DNA of 64,000 nucleotides from Sandaracinus sp. GTDB taxonomy: Bacteria; Myxococcota_A; Polyangia; Polyangiales; Houyiibacteriaceae. Positions 1 through 8,389 of the stretch are shown one piece after another. The first letter of the stretch is position 1, and each line of letters opens with the position of its first letter. The stretch spans positions 1-64,000 of the forward strand of contig JACKEH010000005.1 in the NCBI GenBank assembly GCA_020633125.1, read 5' to 3'. The notes below the pieces were generated by a model. That model saw nothing but the letters and a program-made list of their open reading frames with translations. It searched no databases and was not told the DNA's origin. Both the position numbers and the translations under genes were made by a program.

Positions 1-28
1 GGAACGTGTTTCAGTTTCTCTGTTCGAC

Positions 29-2341
29 GTGCCCGTCATCGACGATGCTTCGCCCGTGGGTCGTGCCGTCTTTGGGGTCGCGTCGGGAGCGTCCGTCGCT
101 TGCTTGTTGTCGCTTTTCGGTTGTTCGGGCTCGGTCTCGCGCCCGCTCGTACCTCCGAACGACGGCGTTCATTCGTTCGCGAGCGGTTGCTACACGCTCG
201 ACGCCGCGCGCCCCGGCTCGCAACGAAGCCGCTGGCTCGTGGTGAACGCCACGTCCGACGGCTTCGAGATGACCGGCGAGGACGAGAGCGTCGGGGCGCG
301 GCTCCACCTTCGCGCCGCCGACCTCGGCGTGTACCTGCTCTACGACGCGCAGGGCTTCTACGTGACCGGCGAAGGCGAGGGCGAGGTCTGGCGGCTCGGG
401 CGCGTCGACACGCTCGAGTCCGATCTGACGCTGCTCGACGACAGCTTCGTCTCGCCCGCCGAGTGGGAGCTCTCGGTCTCGCCGTCGGACGAGGCGCACT
501 TCGCGCTCCGTCATCGCGCGAGCGGCCGCTACCTCACGCACGAGGCTTCGCTCACCGAGAGCGAGACCGACGCGGCGACGATCACGCTCTACCCGGCGAC
601 GGGTTGCACCGAGTACCCCGAGCTCACGCTCGACGCCGACGGCGAGGTCGATGGAAGCAACTGGGAAGACGGCGACGTCTACGGCTTCGTCGACTCGCAC
701 TCGCACCCCTTCTCGAACTACGGCTTCGGCGGTGCGGGCATGTTCCACGGCTCGCCCTTTCACCGCCTCGGCGTCGAGCACGCGCTCCCGGCGTGCAACG
801 GCTTTCACGGCTTCGAGGGGCGGCGAGATTTGATCGCGTACGCCTTCGCCGGCTTCGGCGATTTCGACACCGACTCGCTCGTCGCGGCGTTTCTTTCCGG
901 GCGCACACCCGACGCGAATCACTTCACCGACGGCTACCCCACGTTCTCGGATTGGCCGAACGGTTGGCGGCGACCGACGCACCAGACGCAGTACTGGCGC
1001 TGGATCGAGCGTGCGTACCGGGCGGGCCTTCGCCTGATGATCGCGCACGCGACGACGAACTCGGTGCTCTGCGAGCTGGTCTCCGGCATCGACGCGCAGC
1101 CGCGTCGCTACGCGTGCAACGACATGGTCGCCGTGCAGCGTGAGATTCAGGAGACCTACGCGCTCGAGCGCTACATCGACGCGCAGTCCGGAGGGCCCGG
1201 CGAGGGATGGTTCCGCGTGGTGCGCTCGCCGAGCGAAGCGCGTGAGGTGATCTCGCAGGGCAAGCTCGCGGTCGTGCTCGGCATCGAGACCTCGAACCTC
1301 TTCGATTGTTTCCTCACGCCGCGCGAGGGGTTTCCGACCTGCGACGCCGATTACGTTCGCGCGGAGCTCGATCGTTTTCACGAGCTCGGCGTTCGCGCGC
1401 TCTTCCCGGTGCACAAGTTCGACAACGCCTTCTCGGCCGGCGACGGAGACCGCCGCGTCGGTCAGATCGGCAGCTTCGTCAACAGCGGGCATTGGTCGAA
1501 CTTCGTGACCGACTGCCCGCCCGACAACGGAGGCTTCGACCACGGACCGATCATCTTCGGCGGCATCAACATGCCGCGCGACGAATACCTCGCGCCGCCC
1601 CAGAACGACATGTCGGGCTTCGGGGAAGATCCGGTCGGGGCGATCACGCCCTTCTTGTCGAACCTTCAGGCGCCGAGCCTCGAAGGCGACCACTGCCAGG
1701 CGACCGGGCTGACGACGCTCGGCGAGACGCTCCTGCAGGAGATGATGCTGCGAGGCATGATCCTCGAGGTCGACCACCTTCCGCGTCGCGCCTACAACCG
1801 GGCGTACGAGATTCTCGTCGAGAACGACTACCCGGCGATGGGCACCCACGGTCGCACCAACGGGGGCCAGATCTACGAGCTCGGGGGCATGTCGATCACG
1901 GGCTTCCACCGCTGCGGTCAGCCGGGCGTGCGTGGCGCGATGGGCCGTCGCTTCGTCGACCGCATCAACTTCATCCGCGAGCACGGGGGCTACCCCGCCG
2001 AAGGGTTCGGATTCGACCTCAACGGCTTCGCCGGGGCACCGCGCCCACGTTTCGGACCCGACGCGGATTGCTCCGAGCCGCAGGAGAATCCGATCACCTA
2101 TCCCTTCGAGTCGTACCGAGGCGACGTCACGTTCACCGAGCCGCAGCTCGGGGAGCGCAGCGTGAACTTCAACGAAGAAGGCATGGCGCACCTCGGGCTC
2201 GTGGCGGAGCTGATCGAAGAGGTTCGTCGCGACGGAATGACCGACGAAGACCTCGAGCCGCTCTTCCGGTCGGCCGAGGCCTACCTGCGCATGTGGGAGC
2301 GTTCGGAGGAGCGCGGCGCGGCGCTCCGCATGGCCCGGTGA
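29..2341 (+). CDS. Lipoprotein, M19 dipeptidase-like metal-dependent hydrolase with N-terminal beta-trefoil-like domain
   Basis: A 770-residue protein. The N-terminus carries a hydrophobic stretch ending in a lipobox (LSLFGC), so it is probably an outer-membrane or periplasmic lipoprotein. Residues about 40-190 show repeated W/Y-L-rich strands like a fascin/actin-crosslinking beta-trefoil. From about residue 220 the metal-dependent hydrolase part begins with DSHSHP (HxH metal ligands). It continues with segments resembling renal-dipeptidase (M19) strands: a GIETSN segment, ELGVRALFPVHKFDNAF, and MILEVDHLPRRA followed by MGTHGRTNGG. The fold assignment comes from these motifs; the substrate is unknown. 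The GTG start at 29 is the first possible one, GTG at 56 is an alternative, and the frame is open to the window edge, so a start upstream of the window cannot be excluded. It overlaps or abuts the next gene. Confidence 0.72.
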   Translation: MPVIDDASPVGRAVFGVASGASVACLLSLFGCSGSVSRPLVPPNDGVHSFASGCYTLDAARPGSQRSRWLVVNATSDGFEMTGEDESVGARLHLRAADLGVYLLYDAQGFYVTGEGEGEVWRLGRVDTLESDLTLLDDSFVSPAEWELSVSPSDEAHFALRHRASGRYLTHEASLTESETDAATITLYPATGCTEYPELTLDADGEVDGSNWEDGDVYGFVDSHSHPFSNYGFGGAGMFHGSPFHRLGVEHALPACNGFHGFEGRRDLIAYAFAGFGDFDTDSLVAAFLSGRTPDANHFTDGYPTFSDWPNGWRRPTHQTQYWRWIERAYRAGLRLMIAHATTNSVLCELVSGIDAQPRRYACNDMVAVQREIQETYALERYIDAQSGGPGEGWFRVVRSPSEAREVISQGKLAVVLGIETSNLFDCFLTPREGFPTCDADYVRAELDRFHELGVRALFPVHKFDNAFSAGDGDRRVGQIGSFVNSGHWSNFVTDCPPDNGGFDHGPIIFGGINMPRDEYLAPPQNDMSGFGEDPVGAITPFLSNLQAPSLEGDHCQATGLTTLGETLLQEMMLRGMILEVDHLPRRAYNRAYEILVENDYPAMGTHGRTNGGQIYELGGMSITGFHRCGQPGVRGAMGRRFVDRINFIREHGGYPAEGFGFDLNGFAGAPRPRFGPDADCSEPQENPITYPFESYRGDVTFTEPQLGERSVNFNEEGMAHLGLVAELIEEVRRDGMTDEDLEPLFRSAEAYLRMWERSEERGAALRMAR

Positions 2342-2352
2342 CGTCTCGGACG

Positions 2353-3174
2353 ATGAAGCTCGACGAGTCGCAGACGCGCGCGCTTCGAAGCGTGGCCGCG
2401 CGGTCGCGAGGCGAGGCGATCGACGCCGCGTGGCGCGTGACGCTCTCGTTTCATCCCGACCGTCTTCACGAGGGTGAGCCGATTCTCGCGGCCTTGGCGC
2501 GCGACGGCGTCTACCGATCGCAGTTCGAGACCCGCACCAGCAATGGCGGACTGACCGCGTTCGAAGGCGGCGACCGGTGGCGTTGGGAGAGCCGCATCTT
2601 CGAGGGTGCGTACGACGAGGCCCCGCCCGAGAGCCGCCCGAAGTACGGCGCCCTCGACTTTCGCGGTACCGGCTTCGGCGCGTCGCCGCGCTTCGGCTCG
2701 TCGTTCCTACGGCTTCGCGCGGAGGTCGCGGAGCGCACCACGTTTTGTTTTCCCGACAGCGTCTTCGAGCCGGAGGACTTCGGCGTCGCGTCCGCGATGG
2801 GCCTCGTCGAGCTCGCACGCGCGACGACGCTCGACCTGCTGGACGACTACGTCGAAGCCCAGGTGCACGGCGCGCTGCGGCTCGCGCACGACGTCGAAGC
2901 GTTGGTGCTCGACCCGTGTTTCTCCGGCACCGAGGTCGAGGCGCTCGCGCGTCGGTTGCCGTGCGCGGTCGAGTGGCATCGCGGCTTTCGACTCCCCCAG
3001 GCCGCGATCGAAGGAGTCGCGGCGTACCGCGGGCCGGAGGTCGCGGCGCTCTTGAAGACCCTCGCACGTGACGGCGTCGTCACCGCGCGCGAGATTGGCG
3101 AGGCGGCGCGAAACGGTCACGACCCGCAGCTCGTGAAGAAGGCGTGGCACGGCGTCGCGCGTTTCGGTCGCTGA
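2353..3174 (+). CDS. DUF3626-like protein
   Basis: A 273-residue cytoplasmic protein with no signal peptide. The central part (YGALDFRGTGFGASPRFG, then a long segment on TTFCFPDS) matches my memory of the DUF3626 family, whose function is not established. ATG at 2353 is preferred. A GTG at 2338 overlaps the upstream TGA by four bases (GTGA), which would couple its translation to the upstream lipoprotein gene; either start keeps the domain intact. Family recognition is moderate and nothing here reveals a catalytic activity. Confidence 0.7.
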   Translation: MKLDESQTRALRSVAARSRGEAIDAAWRVTLSFHPDRLHEGEPILAALARDGVYRSQFETRTSNGGLTAFEGGDRWRWESRIFEGAYDEAPPESRPKYGALDFRGTGFGASPRFGSSFLRLRAEVAERTTFCFPDSVFEPEDFGVASAMGLVELARATTLDLLDDYVEAQVHGALRLAHDVEALVLDPCFSGTEVEALARRLPCAVEWHRGFRLPQAAIEGVAAYRGPEVAALLKTLARDGVVTAREIGEAARNGHDPQLVKKAWHGVARFGR

Positions 3175-3212
3175 CGCTGGTCGAACGAGGCCCTTGCTCC
3201 CAGGGCTCGGAG

Positions 3213-4055
3213 ATGAGCGCATCCCTCGAGGTCCTCGGTCCCGCCGTCGACCCGTGGGTCGCGGGCGCCGTGGCGGTCGTGCTGACGCTCGGGACCGGCC
3301 TCGCTTGGCGGCGGATCTCGTGGCGTGGCCGGGGCGCGCTGCTGGTGGTCGTCGGGCTCGCGTGCGAGAGCGCGTTGCGACGTGAACCACCGGAGTTTCG
3401 CGACGAGCCGAGGGTCGACCTCGTCCTCGAAGCCGGCGGCTGCGAGACACCGCACCACACGCTGCAGATTCTCGAGCCGACGCGCCTTCGGTTCTTCGTG
3501 GAGCGACCTCGCGTGATCGCGCTCGGCGGTGCGTTTCGAATCGCTTGGCCGGGGCACCCTCGCGAGCTCGTCGTGCGCGCGAATCGCTTGGTCGACAAAC
3601 CCTGCGAGACGCGATGCGAAGACGGCGCGTCGTGTTTTCACGGGCGGTGTGCGCACCGCGTGGTCGACGTCTTGCGTCCCCTCGAGGAGGCGACGGACGA
3701 CCACGTGCTTCATCCGCGGCCTGCGTGGGTCGAGCGCTCGTTCGCGCCGACGTGGGACGAGGGGCGTCGGTGGTGGGGCTCGCAAAGCTGCGTGGGGTGT
3801 CATCGCGAGACACCGGATCCGAACGTGGTGGCGTGGTTCCAGCGTGACGTGCCGCCTCCATCGCGTTTGCTCGAACGATTCGATGCGTCCCACCGGCTCG
3901 GAGCGTGTCCGCTCGCCAAACCTTTCGGCGAGGTGTCACCGTTCTCTGCGAAGTCGCTGGAGCTCTATCTCGGCGCGACGGCACAGGCGGTTCGAGGGGC
4001 GTATTCCTCGCGCGTCTCGGTGCCCCGTGAGGCGTTCGACCCGTTTGACGATTGA
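3213..4055 (+). CDS. Membrane-anchored c-type cytochrome-like protein (paralogue of the 4433-5296 gene)
   Basis: A 280-residue protein with two hydrophobic N-terminal segments (about residues 15-33 and 42-55), a soluble middle part, and one haem-c attachment motif, CVGCH, at about 192-196. It parallels the convergent gene at 4433-5296 throughout: LGP..DPW at the N-terminus, ALGGAFRI versus SLGGAIRV, LVDKPC..RC...C..GRC in the middle, and a single CxxCH. There is no methionine after the CxxCH, so the usual distal Met ligand is missing. The two-TM, soluble domain, cytochrome c order recalls caa3-type COX subunit II, but I see no CuA ligand set, so that is only a suggestion. ATG 3213 aligns with the paralogue's start. 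Confidence 0.7.
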   Translation: MSASLEVLGPAVDPWVAGAVAVVLTLGTGLAWRRISWRGRGALLVVVGLACESALRREPPEFRDEPRVDLVLEAGGCETPHHTLQILEPTRLRFFVERPRVIALGGAFRIAWPGHPRELVVRANRLVDKPCETRCEDGASCFHGRCAHRVVDVLRPLEEATDDHVLHPRPAWVERSFAPTWDEGRRWWGSQSCVGCHRETPDPNVVAWFQRDVPPPSRLLERFDASHRLGACPLAKPFGEVSPFSAKSLELYLGATAQAVRGAYSSRVSVPREAFDPFDD

Positions 4056-4079
4056 TGCCTCTCGGGGAAGGCGGAACGT

Positions 4080-4436
4080 TCACGCCGCCTGACGAAGCGT
4101 GTCGTCCTTCGCTCCGCGGGTGGCGTAGCTCACGTGCGGGATCACGCGTGCCGTCTCGGTGCCGAGTCGACTCGCCGCAGCCGCCAGGTACGCGCAAGCC
4201 GCGCGCACACGCTCCGTCTCCGCGGCAGCACGCGTCTTCGCCGGGCCTTCGAGCGGGGTCAGGAAGAACCAGAGATGCACCACTGCGTCGCCTTCACGCG
4301 CGAGGTGCGCGCGGACGGCGGCGAGCGTGGCGTGGTCGCGCTCGCTTTCGTCGAGCACCGCGTGTTGGGAGCCGTAGAGCCTCATGGCGGGCTGGGACGC
4401 ACGAGGATCGAAAAAGATTCGACTGCCGCCGATCAC
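4080..4436 (-). CDS. Small OmpA-like domain protein
   Basis: A 118-residue protein beginning at GTG 4436, whose GTGA overlaps the stop codon of the upstream cytochrome-like gene by four bases; this decides the start. It has no signal peptide of its own. The body (SRIFFDP at the front, then LAAVRAHL, TPLEGPA, ETERVRAACAYL, ARVIPHVSYATRG) follows the beta-alpha-beta pattern of the OmpA C-terminal peptidoglycan-binding domain. The usual HTD..G motif is degenerate. Lacking a signal, it may act in the cytoplasm or depend on its partner. It converges with the 3213-4055 gene. Gene call is good; the family is tentative. Confidence 0.6.
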   Translation of the reverse strand: MIGGSRIFFDPRASQPAMRLYGSQHAVLDESERDHATLAAVRAHLAREGDAVVHLWFFLTPLEGPAKTRAAAETERVRAACAYLAAAASRLGTETARVIPHVSYATRGAKDDTLRQAA

Positions 4437-5296
4437 GGGCGGAGGGGGGAGCGGGAGAGCTCTTCTTCGGTCGGCCACGACACGGACACCTCTGGCGTCA
4501 TCGGCCAACGTCCCGTTCGCGCGTGGTGAAGTCGGGCCAAATGCAGCCAGAGGTGCTTCTTCGACTGTGCACCCAGTCGGTAGACGATGTGCTCGCATGT
4601 CGGGTCTCCTCGCGGGAGGCGCTCCGCGAGCGTGTCGTCGCGCGGTGGGATCACCCCGTCGAGGGGGCCGCCGTTCGTCGAGTGGCACGCGACACAGCCA
4701 TTCCCGCTCCAGATGTCTCTGCCTCGCTCGAGGCGAGCCACGGCGGGAGCGCGAGGTCCGAACCCATGTCCGAACACCCGCATCCTGCGGTCGGCGGGTG
4801 TCGGGTCGAAGGGGCGCAGGAGATCGCGAAGCACGGGCTCGCAGCGACCTTCGACGCACTCCAACGGCGACGAACACCGTCGGAGACATGGCTTGTCCAC
4901 CAACGCGAGCGGTAGAACCAACAGCTCTCGTGCGTGGTTGGGTGGCAACACACGAATGGCGCCCCCGAGGCTCACGACGCGCCATCGGTCACTACGGAGG
5001 CGGACGCGCGCCATCGTGCCGAGCGTCACGCCCGTGAGCGAAGAAGACAGGTTGGTGACCTGGCTCCGTGCGTCCGTGAGCGTGACCTCCACGTCTTCCG
5101 GTGGGACGACGAGCGCCGGAGGAGGCGACATCGCATGGGCGGCTGCGGTCAGCGCGCCGACCACGAGAAGTGAGCGCCCCACCCATGAGAATCGTGACCA
5201 CGCGAGGCCCAACGTGGCGAGCGCGATGGCAGCGAGACCGAGCGCGATCCAAGGGTCGAGGCTCGGGCCGAGAATCTCGAGCGCCGGCGTGTCCAC
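4433..5296 (-). CDS. Membrane-anchored c-type cytochrome-like protein (paralogue of the 3213-4055 gene)
   Basis: A 287-residue protein with two N-terminal hydrophobic segments, a soluble domain containing LVDKPCLRRC...C..GRC, and a single haem-binding CVACH at about 201-205. A WPMTPE methionine about 50-60 residues later is a plausible distal haem ligand, unlike its paralogue. GTG 5296 is chosen because MDTPALEILGPSLDPW then aligns with the paralogue's start; a TTG at 5332 is possible but adds an unmatched leader. It is translationally coupled to the OmpA-like gene downstream. Likely located in the inner membrane with the haem domain in the periplasm; redox partner unknown. Confidence 0.7.
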   Translation of the reverse strand: MDTPALEILGPSLDPWIALGLAAIALATLGLAWSRFSWVGRSLLVVGALTAAAHAMSPPPALVVPPEDVEVTLTDARSQVTNLSSSLTGVTLGTMARVRLRSDRWRVVSLGGAIRVLPPNHARELLVLPLALVDKPCLRRCSSPLECVEGRCEPVLRDLLRPFDPTPADRRMRVFGHGFGPRAPAVARLERGRDIWSGNGCVACHSTNGGPLDGVIPPRDDTLAERLPRGDPTCEHIVYRLGAQSKKHLWLHLARLHHARTGRWPMTPEVSVSWPTEEELSRSPLRP

Positions 5297-5429
5297 GCTG
5301 GCGTTTCTGGGGTGAAGGGGAGTGCGCGACAAGTCGCGGAACGACGCACGAACCGACGGTGCGCGTCAGGAAGCAGTGGTCATTGCCGACCACGAAAGAT
5401 CTTCCTCGAGGGTCGGTTCGTTCACCTGC

Positions 5430-5987
5430 TCACCTCGCCGGACACGCGCGTGCGAGCGCGTCGAGATCGATCTCCTGCGCGAGCGCCCACGCGACCTCGG
5501 TCGGGCCTTGGCCGCCGACCTGCAATGCGCAGCGATCGTGGATCCACACGAGCACCTCGCCCGGTCGCACACGCGCGGGCACGGCGCCGAGCATGCGGTC
5601 TTCCGCGTTCGTCACGCCGCGTCGGAGCGTCTCGCCCATGCCTTCGGTGCACGTGCAGACATGCACGAGGTCGGTGATCGACACGCGCCAAGTCACCCCG
5701 TCGCGCTCGTACGCCGCGGCGACCTCGGGCGACCAATGACCAGCGTAGCCGCGCGGGATCTTCGCGATGGTCGAGCCTTCCGCCACCGCGGGCAGGCTGG
5801 CCGCGAGGCCGTCGAGGTCCGTCGGCACGTCGTCACCCGCCAGGCTCGGGACCAGGCCACCCACGTCTTGGTTGGCGGGATCCGAGAGCACGGGGCACGG
5901 ATCGTTCGCGGTCGCCGCGCGTGGTTCGGCGCGCTCGGAGGCCGAGCCGCAACCGAGCATCAGCGAGAGGCAGAGGAGGGCGCGCAT
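5430..5987 (-). CDS. Hypothetical lipoprotein
   Basis: A 185-residue protein starting at ATG 5987, with a short signal peptide and lipobox (LSLMLGC) in the first 13 residues. The mature part contains two cysteines in HVCTCTEG and further conserved-looking segments (PRGYAGHWSPEVAAAYERDG, VWIHDRCALQVGGQGPTEVA). I do not recognise the family. It is transcribed away from the 661-aa gene, with the multi-hairpin element lying between them. Confidence 0.6.
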   Translation of the reverse strand: MRALLCLSLMLGCGSASERAEPRAATANDPCPVLSDPANQDVGGLVPSLAGDDVPTDLDGLAASLPAVAEGSTIAKIPRGYAGHWSPEVAAAYERDGVTWRVSITDLVHVCTCTEGMGETLRRGVTNAEDRMLGAVPARVRPGEVLVWIHDRCALQVGGQGPTEVAWALAQEIDLDALARACPAR

Positions 5988-6030
5988 GTGCCGCGAGCGT
6001 AGCGCGGACCGGACGTGTGAGGGGCGGCCG

Positions 6031-6190
6031 TGAGAGCGCCGACCACTTGCACGGATCGAAACCGTGCGAGTGTCGTGGCGCTCGGTGGAGGGAGGGGGCC
6101 TCAATCCGGCTTTGCCGGTTGGGGGAGGGAGCGCGCCGCTCCCTCGAGAAAAGAGAAGAGCATGAATCAGTGCACTGATTCTTGCTCTGA
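6031..6190 (+). repeat. Dispersed multi-hairpin element, copy 1
   Basis: Four inverted repeats in a row. Outer stem: GAGCGCC (6033-6039) pairs with GGCGCTC. Inner stem: CACTTGCACGG pairs with CCGTGCGAGTG (6044-6072). Next comes TCCGGC ttt GCCGG (about 6103-6120), then GAGGGAGCG cgc CGCTCCCTC (6125-6145), then GAGC at GAATCAGT gc ACTGATTC tt GCTC (6158-6187). The ends read TGAGAGC and GCTCTGA, an imperfect terminal inverted repeat. Close relatives are at 34988-35149 and, inverted, at 15205-15327. It has no coding capacity. It resembles a MITE or BIME-type element; the function is unknown. Confidence 0.85.
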
Positions 6191-6239
6191 GAGGACGGTG
6201 GGGAAGGGCGGGGCGCCGACCACGTAGAGTGATCCGCTC

Positions 6240-8225
6240 ATGGGCGCGTTCTTCACGTCGGTTCAGGTCCGTAGCGCGGACGTCGAGCGGGTGCTCGCGA
6301 CTTTGCGGGAGGACGCGAGCGCGGCAGGCTTCGACGAGGTCGAAGACGACGCGAGCGACGCATCGATCGACCGCGCGATCTTCGTCACCGAGCCCGACGA
6401 AGGAGGCTGGATCGCGGTCTACGACCTCGAGAGCGAGGGCCAAGACGTGCGCGTGCTCGAACGCCTGGCGACGAAGCTCTCGAAGGCTTGTGAGACGGAC
6501 GCGCTGACCGTCTTGGTGCACGACAGCGACACGCTCGACGCGAGGCTCTTCACGTGCGGCGCCCGCGTCGATCGGCTCGAGGCCGGCGTGCGGGTGCGAA
6601 AGGGCGACCCGGCCCAATGGGCCCGCCTCGTCGACGACCCCCTCGCGTTGAAGACGCTCCTGGCGCGCGACGACTTGGTGGCGGAGGCGATGCTCCTCGA
6701 GCTCGCGGAGCTCCTTCGCGTCGACGGGGCGCGGATCGCCACCGGGCATCGCTACGCGGCCGGCGATCCCACCCTCACGCGCCGCACGTTGCGATTCCGG
6801 TCGCGTCAGCGGCCCGCGTGGGAGTCGGAAGCCAAAGGGCCACCGCGCCTCGTGCCGACGATGCAACCGCACGAGCGCACCGAGCTCGGGGTCGGCGACG
6901 CGCTGCGACTGAGCGCGAGCGCGTCGAGCGTCGGCGGCGCGGGCCGAGGACTCTCGGTCGTCCTCTGGGGCGAGGCGTTGGAGCGAGGCCTCGTGACGCT
7001 GGAGCGTGTGGAGCTGCTCGTGGGCAACGTGCGCGCGGGGGCGCGGCACGAGATGCTCGTCCCCGAGCCGCGATCCGGGCGCGACGGCCAAGCGATCTGG
7101 GTCGTCGACGTGCCCGAACGCGCGATTCCGGCGGGCATCGCTCCCGACGCGCTCGGTCCGCTGGCCGGCATGGGGTTCGCCGGCGGCGGGCTCGGTCTTC
7201 TCGACGCGCAGTTCGAGCGCCTCGTGCACGTGAACCTCGTCGGTCAGGTCGCGCAGGTGGGCGTCGGAACGCTCGGGATCGGCTTCGTGCCGACCGAGAA
7301 CCGCGGAGGTGCGTGCGGCGTGCGGACGACGCTCGAGATCGCGCCGGCGCTCCGGCGCCCGTTGCGTGCTCGGACGCTCGAAGGACACCAAGCCCCCCGC
7401 TCCGATCTGTTGCGCCCACTCGCGCTCGACTCCCACGACCGGCTGCTCCTGAGCATCGACGCCGACCGAGCCGACGTCGCGGCGCTCGTCGGGCGGTTGA
7501 TCGCCGACCTCGTCGAGATGCTGCCGGCCGGGCGCGTCGACACCGCGATCTTCGCGGCCGAGGTCGCGCAGAAGGTCAAGACCGGCCGTGGGCAAACGAA
7601 GACGCTGCTTCGCGGCAAGCGGCTGGCGACGCTCGTCGAGGCGCTCGCGGTCGCGCCGAGCGTCTCCGTGCGTGTCACCGAAGGCGCCGCCGACCCGACG
7701 ACCGCGCACCTCGCGCCGGGCTGGATCGTGGAGGCGGGGTTGAGCATCTTGCCCGACCGACCGGGGCCGCGTGTGAGCACCGTGAGCGTGTCGGTGGAGC
7801 GCGCGTCACGAAGCGAAGAGATTCGGCGGGCGATCCGCGGGCGGCTCGATCAGACCCTCGCCGAAGCGCGCGCGCTCGGTGCGCTTCAAGGCGCGATCAC
7901 GACGATGGGCCGCCCCTTCGCGAACGCGCTCGAGCAATGCGACTACGAGCTCGTCTGCCAGGTGCACGGTCCGGCGCCGACGACCCGCGCGTGGTGCGCG
8001 CGATGGCTTCGCATGCCGGGCGAGATCACCTGGCTCGGACCCTCGCTCGTCGCGCGTCTCGATCGAAGCGCGCTCGAGGCGGTCGGCACGATCGAAGAGC
8101 ACGACGGGGGATGGCTCGTGCGTACCTCGCGAGACGTGATCGACGCCTTCGAAGAAGCGCTTGCGCCGGTGTTGCCGAGTCACCTCGAGGCGCGCGAGGC
8201 GTCGCAGGCGTTCTACCGGGCTTGA
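6240..8225 (+). CDS. Hypothetical protein, 661 aa
   Basis: A long soluble protein without signal peptide or membrane segments. I do not recognise it. The first ~110 residues (MGAFFTSVQVRS, a DGGW/YDLESEGQDV region, VLVHDSDTLDARLF) look like a compact alpha/beta domain of the kind found in small proteins of the Myxococcota and some immunity-like families. The middle (about 190-360) is rich in beta strands, including LSVVLWGEALERGLVTLERVELLVGN broken into short strands. The end is again mixed alpha/beta. Codon use is typical of the window, so it looks native. It stands alone between the hairpin element and the catalase cluster. Confidence 0.75.
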   Translation: MGAFFTSVQVRSADVERVLATLREDASAAGFDEVEDDASDASIDRAIFVTEPDEGGWIAVYDLESEGQDVRVLERLATKLSKACETDALTVLVHDSDTLDARLFTCGARVDRLEAGVRVRKGDPAQWARLVDDPLALKTLLARDDLVAEAMLLELAELLRVDGARIATGHRYAAGDPTLTRRTLRFRSRQRPAWESEAKGPPRLVPTMQPHERTELGVGDALRLSASASSVGGAGRGLSVVLWGEALERGLVTLERVELLVGNVRAGARHEMLVPEPRSGRDGQAIWVVDVPERAIPAGIAPDALGPLAGMGFAGGGLGLLDAQFERLVHVNLVGQVAQVGVGTLGIGFVPTENRGGACGVRTTLEIAPALRRPLRARTLEGHQAPRSDLLRPLALDSHDRLLLSIDADRADVAALVGRLIADLVEMLPAGRVDTAIFAAEVAQKVKTGRGQTKTLLRGKRLATLVEALAVAPSVSVRVTEGAADPTTAHLAPGWIVEAGLSILPDRPGPRVSTVSVSVERASRSEEIRRAIRGRLDQTLAEARALGALQGAITTMGRPFANALEQCDYELVCQVHGPAPTTRAWCARWLRMPGEITWLGPSLVARLDRSALEAVGTIEEHDGGWLVRTSRDVIDAFEEALAPVLPSHLEAREASQAFYRA

Positions 8226-8301
8226 GCGTCGAGACGGAGTTGCCAACTCCGGCCACGACGGGGCAGACCCTCGCGCATTCGCGCACGGTTAGTGGTAGTG
8301 C

Positions 8302-8339
8302 GATAGCTTCAGGCTATCGAACCTAGAGAAACCTAGTCT
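8302..8339 (+). promoter_or_regulatory. OxyR-like operator upstream of the catalase gene
   Basis: GATAG cttcag GCTATC at 8302-8318 contains ATAG-N7-CTAT, the half-site spacing of the OxyR consensus. Exactly seven bases further, AGAG-N7-GTCT (8325-8339) is a degenerate second half-site. It lies 50-90 bases before the catalase ATG, and an OxyR gene is encoded 2.6 kb downstream. The sequence match is direct; binding is inferred. Confidence 0.55.
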
Positions 8340-8389
8340 TGGAGACAATCGCTTCGGGTCGCCACGCTGGTCTTCACAGCGGAGGAGAC

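Noticed and set aside
11..3067. Very long open frame on the minus strand opposite the M19-like and DUF3626 genes
   Set aside because: Arg/Ala-rich with no family features; it mirrors the high third-position GC of the real genes on the plus strand.
3213..5296. Cytochrome oxidase subunit II
   Set aside because: TM plus soluble plus CxxCH order is suggestive, but no CuA ligand motif (C-x3-C with H and M) could be found.
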